A program made the position numbers and the translations under genes. This document shows positions 11,352 through 21,952 of a stretch of 64,000 bases of DNA, one piece after another. Where the stretch lies: positions 1,639-65,638 of the forward strand of contig BDDC01000337.1 of NCBI GenBank assembly GCA_001662425.1, in the 5' to 3' direction. The stretch's first letter is position 1. Each line of letters begins with the position of its first letter. The DNA comes from Chlamydomonas sphaeroides. Lineage: Eukaryota > Chlorophyta > Chlorophyceae > Chlamydomonadales > Chlamydomonadaceae. The notes below the pieces were generated by a model, which made no database searches, had not been told where the DNA came from, and saw only the letters and a program-made list of their open reading frames with translations.

Positions 11352-12219
11352 GGCTGCTTTACGTTAGGCAGCTCCACAGTAAGCTACGCGAGCTACGCGA
11401 GACGTGGAGTTGATGCGGCAACGGAGGCCAGGTCCGGTACGCAGCCGCCATCGCGCGTGCCAACCCCAGCTCCCCCCACGGCTTCCCCCTCTTCAGTCCA
11501 CCGCGCAGGCACTAGCACTGACGCCCCAGGGAATTCGCTTACAAGCAGCGGTGAAGCAGGCGAGCTTCGAAGAAGCAAACACCCCAGCAGTTTGGCGTGA
11601 GCAGGACGGTCGCTGTGCCTTCTTCAGACGCTCCCCCCCCGCATCAGCCCAATGCGCCTGGTCCCTGCACAAGTGTTTCGTCGCCAGCGTGGCGGTCCAC
11701 GTTCCCAATCGTCTCTCACAAGGCCATATACTAGTACCGTGCAGTCGTGCGATCCCCACGCATGGCCCGCCGGGGCTGCCGGCCAGCCCGAGTTCGAGCA
11801 AATCTTCTGTCGATCTCCGCACCCCTCCCTTGGCTCCGCCCCAGGAGGAGCTCTTGGTCCGCCCTGCGCATCCTCATCCAGGACCGCCACCGCAACTTGC
11901 GCAACAGCAAAAAACGCGCGGCCTGCTCCATGCAGGCGTGTGGTGCCAGGGTACCGCTGCCTCTGTACCTCACCCCCGTCCTGCACCACCAACCCGTCCT
12001 GCGCCCTCGACGCCTTACCACCGTCTTCACCCCACGCACAACCCGTTAGCGCTAGTACATCGACGGGCCATCGAGCCCCTCGCGGTTGCCCAGCATGAAG
12101 GTTGTCGTACCATACCGTGCTGGTACCGCTATAGCCCCCACAACGCCTCGAGCCCCTTGCGTGGCCCCGGCCCAGGATGAAGCCCCCCGCAACAAGCTCC
12201 TCCCAACGCTGCCCCGCGC
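11352..12219. other. Intergenic: RPC8 promoter and LETM1-like 3' flank
   Basis: No supported gene. TTACA at 11539 to 11543 is TGTAA on the minus strand, about 680 bases past the stop of the LETM1-like gene, so the 3' UTR of that gene probably runs to there. The remaining roughly 190 bases before the RPC8 start would be its promoter and 5' UTR. Confidence 0.5.
11539..11543 (-). terminator. Candidate TGTAA polyadenylation signal for LETM1-like gene
   Basis: TGTAA on the minus strand about 680 bases downstream of the LETM1-like stop codon. It is plausible by position but short. Confidence 0.3.
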
Positions 12220-15200
12220 TCAGCTCCGCCGCGCGGCGCTGCTCTGCTCCGTGCGCTGCTGCGCCTGGCCTCCCTCTGCGCCTGCCCCTCCCCCGTTGGC
12301 CGCCTCCTCCAACCCGTGGTTCGGGTCCAGCACATCCACCATGTCTGCATCCCGCACCTCCTCCAGCCGCTCCGACAGCAGCCGCACCTGCAGCCAACGG
12401 CAGCAGCAGCGACAGCAGCGGGAGTCGGAGGAAGGTCACAGTCCCAAGTCGAGGCACCGAGCGCGCTAGCGGGATAATAGTTTGGCTGCAAAGCGTGCAT
12501 AGCATGGAGGCGTGTGCTCGGACTGGCATGCCGGCGACACCTCAACTCCCAACCGCCCCCCGGCCCTCGGAGCCTGCCTGCGCCCAAGCAGCCCTGCACT
12601 GGTGAGCTCGTTCCCCGGCCCCACCGCACCTTTTGCGTCGCCTCATGCAGCACAACCTCATCCAGGCTGCTCATGCTGACCGCCGAGCCCTGCATGGACG
12701 CCAGGCTGCCGCCAACACCAGCCGTTACCCCCAAGCCGCCGTAACCGCCGCCGCTGCCGTTGCCCGCAGCGCCAGCGCCCGCTGCGGCGGCGACTCCGCC
12801 GCCTGCGGCGTCGCCGACCGCCGGCCCGGAGCCGCCCGGCGGCACGAACGGCACGCTGGCGCCGGCAAGCGGCTCGGGCGCGGTGAGGCGGGCGACGGCC
12901 TCGCGGGCGCGCGCCAGCTCGACCTCCTCCTCGGCCGCCTCGGCTGTGGCCTGCGCCTCCAGCAGCTGCCGCTCCAGCTCCTCGTACCTGCCATGGCCGG
13001 AACACAGGGGACGCGTTACACATTGCACGCATGAAGAGACGCTCCGGTCTGGGCACAGCACCGCCCTCGATTTATGCCGACCGCATGCACACTGCCGGGA
13101 TGACGACGCGCAAATTCTTTTCAGGCGGCGCTGCGGCAGCCGCCGCGTTGCCCTGCGAGACGGCAGGCCACCACTGCACGTGGTACGACACACGGCGGCG
13201 CGTGCTCTCACCGGACCATGATCTCCTGGCGCCGGCTGGAGAACTGGCTGGGGAAGAAGGAGGGGAAGTAGCGCTGGATGAAGCCAAATACCAGCACGTG
13301 GCCCAGCGGCGACAGCGGGATGATGAGGATGATGGTGAAGGGGATGAAGGTGAGCAGGTCGCGCGCGGTGCGCCGCAGCGCCGACACCTCGCGCGGCTTG
13401 AGCGTGTTGCCTGCGTGCATGAGCAGCAGGGGCGGCCAGGACAGGATGGCGAGGGGAGGAGAGCGGGGCACCGCGTCATGCCAGGTGCACGTCGCGTACA
13501 ACACGTGTAGCAATGAGCTGGCGAGCAGCTTTCGCGCAGCTGGCTGACAATCATGTAGCTGAGGGAGCAGGGGTGAGCAGCACGGCAGCAGCGACCACAC
13601 GCTCACACGGGTGCCCCCTGGACAGGCGCAGGCGATCGCTCACCCAGGGCGGCCTTGAGGAAGAGGCGCGCCGCGGTGGCGACGTCGCTACCCAGCAGCT
13701 TGAGGCCTCGCGCAAGGAAGTTGACCGCCTCCTGCACCTTGTCGTAGCTCTCCTTGAGCTGCAGCCGCGCCTTGGTGAGGCTGAAGCCCTGACCGCCGAA
13801 CACCGTCTGGTCGCTGCGGGGGCCGCCGCCGAAAGGGAGGCAGTCGTGTGGCCGTGTCCGGCTTGGGAGACCGAGGAGTGCGGGATTGCAGGGTACCCGC
13901 AGGCACGCGAGGCGACGAACGGACGGACGCGGTGCGCAGCAGCAGGCAGCTGCGGTACCAGTCTCCCAACCACTCACGCGACGCCCACGCGGCTCCTCAT
14001 GTCGGGTATCTCCAGCGCCAGCTTGCCCAGCAGCTCGTCGTTGAGCATGGCCGCAGCAGCAGCAGCCTCCGCAGCCCGCGCCGCAGCGCCCAGCGTGCCC
14101 ACGCCGCCGGCGCCAGGGCCCGTGGCCGCCGCCACGCCGATGCCGCCGATGGCGGCGCCGCCGCCCGCCGTGGCGGCCGTGCCTGGGGAAACAAACGGCC
14201 GCAGAAGCTGGCTGGTCAGTGGCTATGATGCACGCTTTGAGGCGGCTGCTTGCTTGTGTTCAACTTTATAGCATGCTCGTGTGTGTCGCGAGGGCGGTGC
14301 GGCTGGCTCACCTCCCTCCTCCAGCGCCGCCGCCAGCAGCACCAGCTGCTCCTCCAGCAGCGCGAACTCGGCCACCAGCAGCGCCAGCTCGGTGGTGGAG
14401 CCGTCGCGGTCCAGCAGGCCTGGCGGGTGGGACGAGGCGCAGGGGATGGGACACGGGATGCCGACAGGTCGGTGGGGGCAGTGGACATGGAGTGGTTCCA
14501 GCGTCGACAGCCGCACCGCGCCGGAAGGGCACGCGGCCAGGGGCAACCAAATCAACACCGGCGGCCCCGCGGCCGCTCCGCGGCCGCCTGCCCCACCTCC
14601 CGGCTGCACTCCGTTGAACACGTCCAGCGCCTCCTCCTCCAGGCTGTCGTAGATGTGCTCCATCTCCAGCTGCAGCGTGCGAACCGCCAGGCGGCTGCTG
14701 ATGTGCAGCACCTCGGCGTCCAGGCCCTTGAGCTGCATGGCCATCTGGGGGAGGGGAGAGGGAGGGGAGGGCGACGGGGAGGGCAGGGGGGTTTACACAC
14801 CCAGGGAGGGGTGGGGAGGTGGAAGGAGGGTGTGCAGCCGCGGTTGGTGGGAGCACTGGCTCGACCGCGCGTCAGCTGCATGGCGATGTGTGCGGCAATG
14901 AGCGAGGGGACGCCTGCCATGCCTTGTGCCTGGCGCACGACGGTTCTTGCTGAGCACGGCTGTTGGACCTCGGCAGGGACAGTCTATCTGCTCCTTGCCC
15001 TCCCCACCCAAAATACACACCCGGCCCGGCCCCCACCTGCACCCTGTCCTGCAGCCCGGCCTTGCGCAGCTTGTTCTCCCGACTCTTGCTGGCCTCCTGC
15101 AGCTTCTTCTCAAGCGCCTCCAGGTCCAGGCTCAGCTGGCTGATGGCCTGTCATGCGGGACATGGGGGCCAGGCAGGGCGCGACGTGGAGGCAGGCGTGG

Positions 15201-17878
15201 CGTGTGCAGGGTAGGCAGCCCGGCTGCGGGGTGCCGCGCCGGTGTTGACGCGAGCGCCCCTGCAAGCCCATCAGAGGCGCAGTGCACGGCGCAGGGAGCA
15301 AGGCAGACCGCGATGCGGAGGCGCGCTGGCGGGCGGATGAGCGCCGGACTGGCTGCACGCGGCATGCGGCCCAGGGAACCCGGGCCCGTTTTGCATTCCC
15401 TTCAGCAATTGTGTTCTCTGCCGGGGCCATGGACAAGGAGCCCTGCTGCGCGTCGAGCCCTTTCCCTCGCCCCGTGCCATGGGGAGGGGAGCTCCCCCTG
15501 CCGCTGCCCAGCTAGTTCCCCAGCTCACCAGTTCGCTGACCTCGCGGCTGCCCACCGGCAGCGGCAGGTCCAGCGCCTGCTGCTGCCAGCTGCCGCCCGC
15601 GGCGCCGCCGTTGAGCCGGATCCACAGGCCCTTGAGGTAGGAGCTGGTGACACGGACCACCGTGACAAAGTCCTAGAGGCGTGGCAGGCGGGGGCAGGAG
15701 GCAGGCAGGAGGCACTGTCGTACAGCGGCGCCCATAGCTGGGGTGTGTGGTGCGATGTGCTGCTTGGGCCACTCGCGCCGCACCTGCTCCGAGGCCTTCT
15801 TGAGCGCCGGCTTGATGTTGTTGGCGATGATCTCACCCGCCACACGCTCAGCGGCCTGAGGCGGCGGCAGGCGGTGGGGGCAGGCTGGACGCAGCACAAG
15901 CACGTGCCCAAGCCGCAGCGCCCGACGGCGCGCAGCGCGTCCAAACCATTCCCGCATGGGCCTGCACATCTCGGCCTGCTGGACCACACCTCCCGTCCAA
16001 GCCCCGCCCCCAGCAACCCGGTCCCACCTCCAGCCGCTCCAGGGGCGTTGCGCGCCGCTCCTCGCCGCCTCCCAGCTCGCCGCCGCCCGGGCCCTCGCCG
16101 CCCGGCCCCTGGCCGACCGCTCCGCCCGGCCCGCCGCCTCCGCCGGCCCCTGCCCCGTCCAGCGCCAGGCGGCGGCTGTAGCGGGCGTTGCGGCACTCCA
16201 TCCAGTACAGCGCCGCCTCGCTGCGTGGGGTTGGGGTGGCGTGGCGTGGGCAGTCCGAACTTTGCAACACATGCCAGGGCACAACCGTAGCTGGTCGTTG
16301 GGGGCAACACATCGCGGACGGCTGCACGGTATCCATCCAACAGAGCCAGAAGGCTCCCGCAAAGCGCATTCCTCGTTGCGGCACATGCCCCCGAGGTGGG
16401 AGCAGGAACGCCGCGCCCCCTCCAGCACACGAGGCCCCGCCGCCTGCCGCTGCTGCGCGAGCGGGGCTGGCAGGACCACCGTCCGCGGGGCCCAAGCGCC
16501 CGGGCACCACAGCAGCCGAGAGCGGCCGTGGCCCGCGCCACACCCGCCCCGAGCCATGCCCCAACCCCTACACGGCCTCCCAGCAACGCTCCCCCAACAT
16601 GCGACATGCGTGGATAAAGGCCGGGCCGCCGCCAGCCAGCCCGCTGCCCCTTGACACGCCTAGACGCCCCATCCAGGCCCCCAGCCATGCCCCTAAGCCG
16701 TGCCCCCTAGCCGTGCCTCCAGCCCCACCCTCCCGCCCCTTCCGCAACCCTCCCGCCCCCACCTGCTCATGGGCAGCTGCGGCAGCTCCGCCGCTAGCCG
16801 CTCCCGCAGCCCGACCGCCGCCTGCCGCGCCGCCTCGCGTATCGCCGCCTCGCTCACGGCGCCGCTGCCGCGCGCATAGACCAGCTCGCCGAAGCCTGCG
16901 GGCAGCGAGCGGAGGCTCGACTGCGGGAGGCAAGGAAAGGCGGGACAGAGGGCAGGGTTCAGACAGCACATAGGCTGTAGGCTGACTGTTGGTCCAGCCC
17001 GGCGCAGGCCCCCGCTGCCGAGGTCCATGGGGCCCCTCGAGCCAGCGCCACCGTGCCGACAGCTCAGCCGGAAGCGCGCGCCGCCGCTGCTTCGCCACCA
17101 ACACCATTCCCGCTGCCTCCCAGCACCCAATCACCCATTCCAACCCTAACGCCCCGACCCACCCCCACCCCCACGCGCATGCTGCCCCCTCCCTCTCTCC
17201 CCCACGGTCCGGCCCGCCCCACCTTGAGCTGGTCAGCCACCAGCACCATCTCCGCAGCCGCCTCCAGCGCCGCCTTGAGGCCCTTGTCCTCCTCGGGTGA
17301 GGGAGGCGGCCGCGAGGCGGGCAGCCCCGACAGCCCGCCCGCGGGGCCGGGGGCCTCATCGCTGCCTGGGGCGCCCGGATCGGCGCCACCGTCCGCTGGG
17401 AGCGGGCACCGCAAGAAACGCGGCAGGGCAGGAGCGGCGTTGGGTGAGCCGGTGAGGCGTCGCTGACGTCGGAGCAACACGGGTGGCGGCATGGGACGCG
17501 GCGCGGCGCGGCAGCGTGTCCTGGTGCCTGGGCGGAGGAGGGAGGGCAGCACACGGCTCGCGGCAGCTCACCCTCGGTCGGCGGCTGCTCGGCTGGCGGC
17601 GGCGGCGGCGTGTACAGCGGTGCAGCCTGGCTGAGCAGGTTGTCGGCGCGGATGAGGTTGCGGTACAGCCGCCGCGTCTCCACCAGCGTGGTCAGCCGCT
17701 TGACGCGCTGCTCGGAGCGAGCCAAGGAGTCCTGTGCCGCTGAGCCCGCCAGCTGCAGAGGCGCTGACTGGGCCACGGCGGTGGAGGTAGCTACTGTCGC
17801 GGCTGGGAGCGTGGGCCTGCGGGGTTTTGCCGGGCGGAGGCGGCATGGCGAGGGCAGAGGGCGTGATGGGCAGGGCAA
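12220..17878 (-). CDS. LETM1-like protein (plant/algal type)
   Basis: Fourteen exons, 5' to 3': 17572..17878, 17223..17395, 16763..16920, 16028..16220, 15784..15855, 15529..15672, 15037..15147, 14597..14744, 14312..14419, 13978..14182, 13644..13813, 13212..13410, 12630..12987 and 12220..12387, predicting 837 aa. The N-terminus is Pro/Arg/Ser-rich and could be an organelle presequence. The middle resembles plant LETM1-like proteins (GFGELVYARGSGAV, LEIPDMRSRVGV). The LETM1 block is at about 599-661: TLKPREVSALRRTARDLL, then the membrane segment TFIPFTIILIIPLSPLGHV and FIQRYFPSFFPSQF. A coiled coil and a Gly/Ala linker follow, and no EF-hands. Canonical LETM1 is an inner mitochondrial membrane protein for K+/H+ or Ca2+ exchange and ribosome tethering; whether this plant-type branch does the same is not settled. 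All 13 junctions keep phase. The start codon is the least certain point, and an alternative upstream first exon is possible. Confidence 0.88.
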
Positions 17879-18818
17879 AGGCGGAGGTGCCGACAGCCGG
17901 CGCTGGAGGTATGACGCCGGGCGCCGGGCTAGATGCCAGCGGCGGCAGCTGCTGTGGCGCTAGCGCGATGCCCGGACAGGCAAGGCAGTGCGACGCGGGT
18001 GGAAGCAGCGGCAGCCGATAGCAGCAGCGTGGCCATGCCCCGCGCCTGACAGCTGTCGGCCTGGCGAACCGGGACGCTGCCCAGCGTAGGTGTGAAGAGG
18101 ACCTCTTCACGCACCCTTGTGCTGCTCGGCATACCAAGCGCTGAGGTGTGCCCATCGTCTGCTCGAGCTGCGCCTGCCTGCGAGTCCACGACCCCCGCGG
18201 GCGCATTTCAGTGTGCTGCTCATAGACACGGCGAAGACACTGCCAGCTGTCGGTCGCTTTGGCCTACCTGCGCGCAGCATGCGGGTGCGCCCGGCTGTGC
18301 CACGCCCCCGCCACGCTACGACGAGCCGGAAGATATACCGCATGCTGACGACCCGAGCTGGACGCCACGGCGTCGCGTGCAAGCTGCGTCCAGCGCAAGT
18401 CCATGCTGCCTTTAAGTCAAGCGCGGCCGCTAGGGCATTCAAGCACTGCTGATCACGTTGATCTTTCGTGAACTACAGGCCCTTGAAGCATGGCAGTTAC
18501 GAGGTTCGGGCGAGGTGCACGCTTGCAAGCGGAAACAAAAATACGTAGTTTCCGCTATACAAGAGCCAGTACACGGCCAAGTGTTGTGGTGGCGTCTGTG
18601 GGTCAGTGTGTGTAAGAGACTCTGCCTACAGCCGCGAGGCCTCCGCAGCGACCTGGGGGCCTGCCTCCCGGCCCTGCTCCATAATTCCTCGCAATCAATT
18701 CGGCATGCATTTACATGGCGAGGCCGGTCAGCGACGGCAAAGAACGCATCTGCGAACCATGGGCCTCGCCAAACGCCACGTATGTCGCGACGTGGGACCC
18801 AGGCCTGCCCTGGCCTGC
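17879..18818. other. Intergenic: LETM1-like promoter and methyltransferase 3' flank
   Basis: Both flanking genes are on the minus strand. The left part would hold the 5' UTR and promoter of the LETM1-like gene. An ATG at 18034 to 18036 (minus) opens a short Ala-rich presequence-like peptide that I could not join to the gene with a good donor site. TTACA at 18711 to 18715 is a candidate end signal for the methyltransferase gene. Confidence 0.45.
18711..18715 (-). terminator. Candidate TGTAA polyadenylation signal for methyltransferase gene
   Basis: TGTAA on the minus strand, about 105 bases after the stop of the tetrapyrrole methyltransferase gene, in otherwise non-coding sequence. Confidence 0.4.
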
Positions 18819-21286
18819 CTACGCCGCTCCATATACGGTCGGGTCCGACACCTTCCCCACCACCACTATGCAAGGAGACAGCGGCCCGGCGCCCGCCGTG
18901 TCCGCCTCCACCCGCCCCAGGCTGGACCGCCACACGCGCTGCTCCGGCAGGCCCGCCGAGCGGATCACGGCAACCTGCGGGACGTGGGGCAGGGGGCAGC
19001 GGGAGCGCAGCGGGTGGTCAGGTCAGCCGCGACGCTGCAGGTAGCGCAGCGCTGGGGCGCGACACGGCTGTGGGCATATGGCGCCCATCTAGTTGCCCCT
19101 CCTCCAGCACCCCCCTTCTTCACCCAGCCCCAGCCCCCGGCCCGGCCGGCGCTCCGGCCCCCTCGCCACGTCCCTACTCGACACGCAGCCCCCAACACGG
19201 CCCACGCATAACACATGCAATACGGCAGCCGACGCAAAAGACAAGCTCCGTGCAACGCACCGGCGTGTTGGCGTCCCAGCCGGTGCCTGTCAGCTTGGCG
19301 GTGATGGCGCCCAGGTTCTTGCCCGCCATGAGCACCACCAGTGTGGGCAGAGCGGCGAAGGCCGCCCAGTTGGTGCCCTCCACATCGTGACCCGACACAA
19401 CCCCGAACGAGGGGCCCAGCGTCACGTGCGTGAGCGGGAAGCCTGCAGCGGAGGGGCGGGGGTACCGAGGGCGTGACGGACAAGTTTTGCAATCTGTCCA
19501 AGGGGGAGGGTCGTTCGGGCGCATTTAAGCAGCTGCGCAAGGCGGCAGGCACCGAGCTCGGCCTGGCGGCAGCCAGCGGCCTCGAGCGGGGGGCGTCGAA
19601 AGCTTGAAATGGGTAAGTCGGGTGAGGGCGGGCAGCCTCAGCGCGCCGTGCGTGAGTTCGCACGACCGAGGTGCCCACCTGCGAAGAGCGGCGCCGATAG
19701 CGAGGAGGAGATGCCCGGGACTAGCTCGTACTCGATGCCGGCGATGGTGAGGGACACCATCTGCCGGGCCGGAGGAGCGGGGTCAGGAAGCCCGGGCGGG
19801 CGTTAGGGCGCCAGAGGAGAGGGGCCTGAGGCCTGAGGCCTGAGGCCTGAGGCCCCAGGGGACGGGCCTCAGCGGCGGCAAGGCGGGGCGAGGGGGCCAG
19901 GGGCCAGTCCTGGTGCCCATAAGCCAACACCGGCTACGACCATAGCCCGCCGGCCCCGGCGCCCCGCGGCTCACCTCGCTGGCGACTCGCGAGAAGACGG
20001 ACGGGCAGCCGCCTTTGAGCCGGACCACGGACAGCCCCTGCGGCAAGGTCACCGGCAGAGGCGGCCTCTGAAGCTGAGGCAGGCGTGTTGGCTCCTTGAT
20101 CAGAGGCCAGCAAACGCCTCCTGCGAGCGAGCGAGCGGCATGCACCCAGCCCATCCTGAGTCCGGCCTTGGACAGGCCGGCAACTGGCCCCCACCACGAG
20201 GCCCCGCCCCCACCTTACTGCAGTTCCCGGCCCCCACCTTGCTGCAGTGCTCCACGAGCAGCTTGTCGATGAAGGCCTGCGGGGTGCTGTCGCGGCCGCC
20301 GCGCTTGCCCGCGTACAGCAGGGTGCACGAGGGCGACGCGAAGGACAGCGCGTCCTGCAGCACAGGAGCGGGTGGGAGAGGCGGCCGCGTGAGATGGCGG
20401 GGCCGGGCGGAGAGGAGTTTATTGGCGAGCGCGAGCAGACCAGACCGCAGAGCGAACTTGCACGAACGCCGCCGAGGGCGAGCAACCGGGCGGGCGAGCG
20501 GGCTGCCGCATGGGCAGCAAGATCGTAGCAGGCAGCGAGGGGAGTGCAGCGGTTGTCGCTTGTGGCGGCTGTGTTGGGCTGGAGCCACGCGGGCCCAGCG
20601 GCCCCGTCGTAGCATCGTCCCGGGGTGGGGCCGGTGCTGGCGCCAGTCACAGAAAACAGGTGCCCTTCCCCCACACGCCCGCCCGGCCCCAGACGGAGGC
20701 AGCAGCTCACCGCACCTGCGCCCCCAGATCATCGTACACGATGACGTCAGCTTCCTGGATCAGACGTACGGCCTTGAGCTGTACGGCACGCGCGAGGCGG
20801 CGGGACAAGGGCGGCGCAGCGGGCTTCCAGTCGGGAAGGTTGATGCCGGCGCACCGGGCTGGGCGCAGGGCACCAGTGACGTGCGCGTGGGGCTGTTGCT
20901 GACCAGGTTGCGCGCAACTTGGGGCATCACTGGCCCTCATGGCACGGGGCGTGTTCATGGATAAGAAACGGCGCGGTGTTTAGCAATGTGGAGGCGGCTA
21001 TGGACCCGGCCGAGCACGCTGCGCGCCCCGGGAGGCTCCCAGAGTGGGCCCCTACCGTGAGGTACTCCGAGGGCCCAGGCCCTGCTCCGACTAGCCAGCA
21101 CTTGCCCCGCTTGGCGGGGGTCGACTCGGGTGGGGGCGTCGATGGCGTCGCGCCGGCAGCCACAAGGAAGCGTGGAAAAGTGGCGCGCCGCTGGCATCGC
21201 GGTATTCTCAGCTGTGTGAAGGGGCATGTGGCATGCTGGCTGCAAGGCCTCCTGCTCAACGACCTGAAGCTCGCAAGGGGTCGCAT
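18819..21286 (-). CDS. Uroporphyrinogen-III C-methyltransferase-like (SUMT family) protein
   Basis: Seven exons, 5' to 3': 21056..21286, 20716..20778, 20238..20354, 19975..20037, 19679..19760, 19261..19442 and 18819..18974, predicting 297 aa. An in-frame ATG at 21340 would add 18 residues. After an Arg/Ser-rich, plastid-type presequence comes the SUMT core: CWLVGAGPGPSEYLT, LKAVRLIQEADVIVYDDL, VVRLKGGCPSVFSRVASE, YELVPGISSSLSAPLFAG, then FPLTHVT, a GH-containing strand, VVLMAGKNLGAI and a C-terminal PCIVVVGKV. SUMT makes precorrin-2 for siroheme, the cofactor of nitrite and sulfite reductases in plastids. Several family-typical residues are replaced: GPGD is GPGP, YDRLV is YDDLG, and GGDPFxFGRGGEE is GGCPSVFSRVASE. 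This may be a divergent paralogue or a different tetrapyrrole methylase. All introns are GT-AG and in phase. Confidence 0.85.
19824..19855. repeat. Seven-base tandem repeat (GCCTGAG)n
   Basis: About four to five consecutive copies of GCCTGAG occur in the fourth intron of the methyltransferase gene. This is ordinary simple sequence. Confidence 0.7.
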
Positions 21287-21952
21287 GTCCGTGACCGCGT
21301 TCGCGCAGGTGTGGTTTAATTTGTTACGTGCCTCATGCAATTGTAAGTCTATGTGCTGGCCGCGATGAGCCCTTACACTGCAGTTGAGGCGCTTGGGGCT
21401 CGATATGCATTAGAGGCCCACAAGACAGCTTTATAGGCTGAGTATCACAGGTTGTACCTCAATGGAAGCGATGGGCATGCGGGAGGGTTGGCGGGCACTC
21501 GCCGACCCATTGGTCGCATTCACGAGCACGCGGACCCGCAGCCTCCCGCAGCCACGCTCAGCCTAGCCACGCTCAGCCACGCTCAGCTCGTTCAGCCCGC
21601 CCAGCCCGCACAAATCTACCCAAACCACTATTAATGATCCAGAACCGCTACATGAGCCTTAGTAACCGCATAGAAACTGCGAAGCGGCCGCTTGACATGT
21701 GCACTTCAGTGTCGGCGACGTCTACCCGTCACTTTGCGGCTACATTCTCCCTGCCACAGCAGAGCACAGGCACACGCCTCATCAGCCTTCACTTCATCTG
21801 CGCCGCGCTGCAAGGCCTCCGCTCGCTCCATGCCCTCCTGATCCCCCCTCACCGCGACCCTGTCCCCCAGTCCCACATTCGCGACACCTGCCCCACAAAC
21901 ACCCCCAGATCCCCCTACCTACACACACACGCACACAAGAACGCTCCACTGA
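21287..21952. promoter_or_regulatory. Bidirectional promoter region, methyltransferase / FN3 protein
   Basis: The two genes start on opposite strands about 670 bases apart, so both promoters and 5' UTRs must lie here. The segment contains short direct repeats of GCCACGCTCA at about 21551 to 21585, each within a longer CAGCC-rich run. No TATA box or named element is evident. A regulatory role is inferred from position only. Confidence 0.45.

Noticed and set aside
18034..18036. Upstream ATG as an alternative first exon of the LETM1-like gene
   Set aside because: The Ala-rich peptide it opens looks presequence-like, but no donor with acceptable consensus and phase joins it to the next exon, so the simpler start at 17878 was kept.
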